From assembly GCA_018817365.1 (NCBI GenBank), contig JAHISY010000110.1, forward strand, positions 1 to 12,782: 12,782 nt of DNA, in the 5' to 3' direction. The position numbers were made by a program, and so were the translations under genes. This stretch comes from Patescibacteria group bacterium. GTDB lineage: Bacteria; Patescibacteriota; Gracilibacteria; JAHISY01. This document shows positions 12,720-12,782 of this stretch, piece after piece. Under the pieces are notes generated by a model. It saw only the letters and a list, made by a program, of their open reading frames with translations. It was not told the DNA's origin and made no database searches. Every line of letters starts with the position of its first letter. Positions within the stretch are counted from its first letter, which is position 1.

Positions 12720-12782
12720 TTAGACTTTCCTAATCTTTTCTCAATTCTTTTATCAAGTATTGCATAAGCTTGCTTTGCGGGA
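12716..12782 (-). CDS. Antitoxin C-terminus, cut by the window edge
   Basis: The last 21 residues of an ORF, ending AYAILDKRIEKRLGKSK, enter from the window end and stop at a TGA that overlaps the ATG of the ParE-like toxin. Position and the ATGA overlap mark it as the partner antitoxin; too little is present to name its fold. Confidence 0.5.
   Translation of the reverse strand, partial: PAKQAYAILDKRIEKRLGKSK

Overview
The window looks like chromosomal DNA from a small-genome bacterium. It most resembles Candidate Phyla Radiation genomes, possibly Peregrinibacteria, but this is inferred from style (almost no Shine-Dalgarno sites, AT-rich spacers, short repeats inside genes) and no marker gene or rRNA is present to prove it. 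Several genes end naturally at TGA, so UGA appears to be a normal stop; this argues against the groups that read UGA as glycine.

Layout. At the left edge a 67-residue single-span membrane protein (+) converges on a minus-strand block: glycosyltransferase (3144-1963), a 48-residue ORF, a RelE-like toxin candidate and proA (1496-252). A 93-bp divergent promoter region separates this from a plus-strand block: an aspartate-aminotransferase/decarboxylase-like PLP enzyme, an MgtC/DUF4010 membrane protein and NADP-type glutamate dehydrogenase. A gene-poor stretch of about 950 bp follows, rich in inverted and direct repeats, then a plus-strand lipoprotein gene and a further 330-bp spacer with a structured GC-rich islet. 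The right end is all minus strand: two tandem 70%-identical four-helix membrane proteins, rmuC, a complete RHH-antitoxin/ParE-toxin pair overlapping rmuC, and a second ParE toxin whose antitoxin runs off the window.

How the genes fit together. Three enzymes meet at glutamate: GdhA makes or consumes it, the PLP enzyme probably uses the glutamate/2-oxoglutarate pair, and ProA reduces glutamyl phosphate toward proline. They are not one operon and proB is absent here. On the right, antitoxin, toxin and rmuC overlap end to start and appear to be one transcript.

Most notable: (1) a 36-bp perfect palindrome inserted in frame in the glycosyltransferase, with 13 bp of it also inside proA beside a four-copy 7-bp tandem repeat; (2) a recurring arrangement in which a TAAAAT-like -10 box lies exactly 6 nt before the start codon, predicting leaderless mRNAs; (3) a toxin-antitoxin pair fused by overlap to rmuC. 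I did not find a clearly new multi-gene defence or metabolic system.
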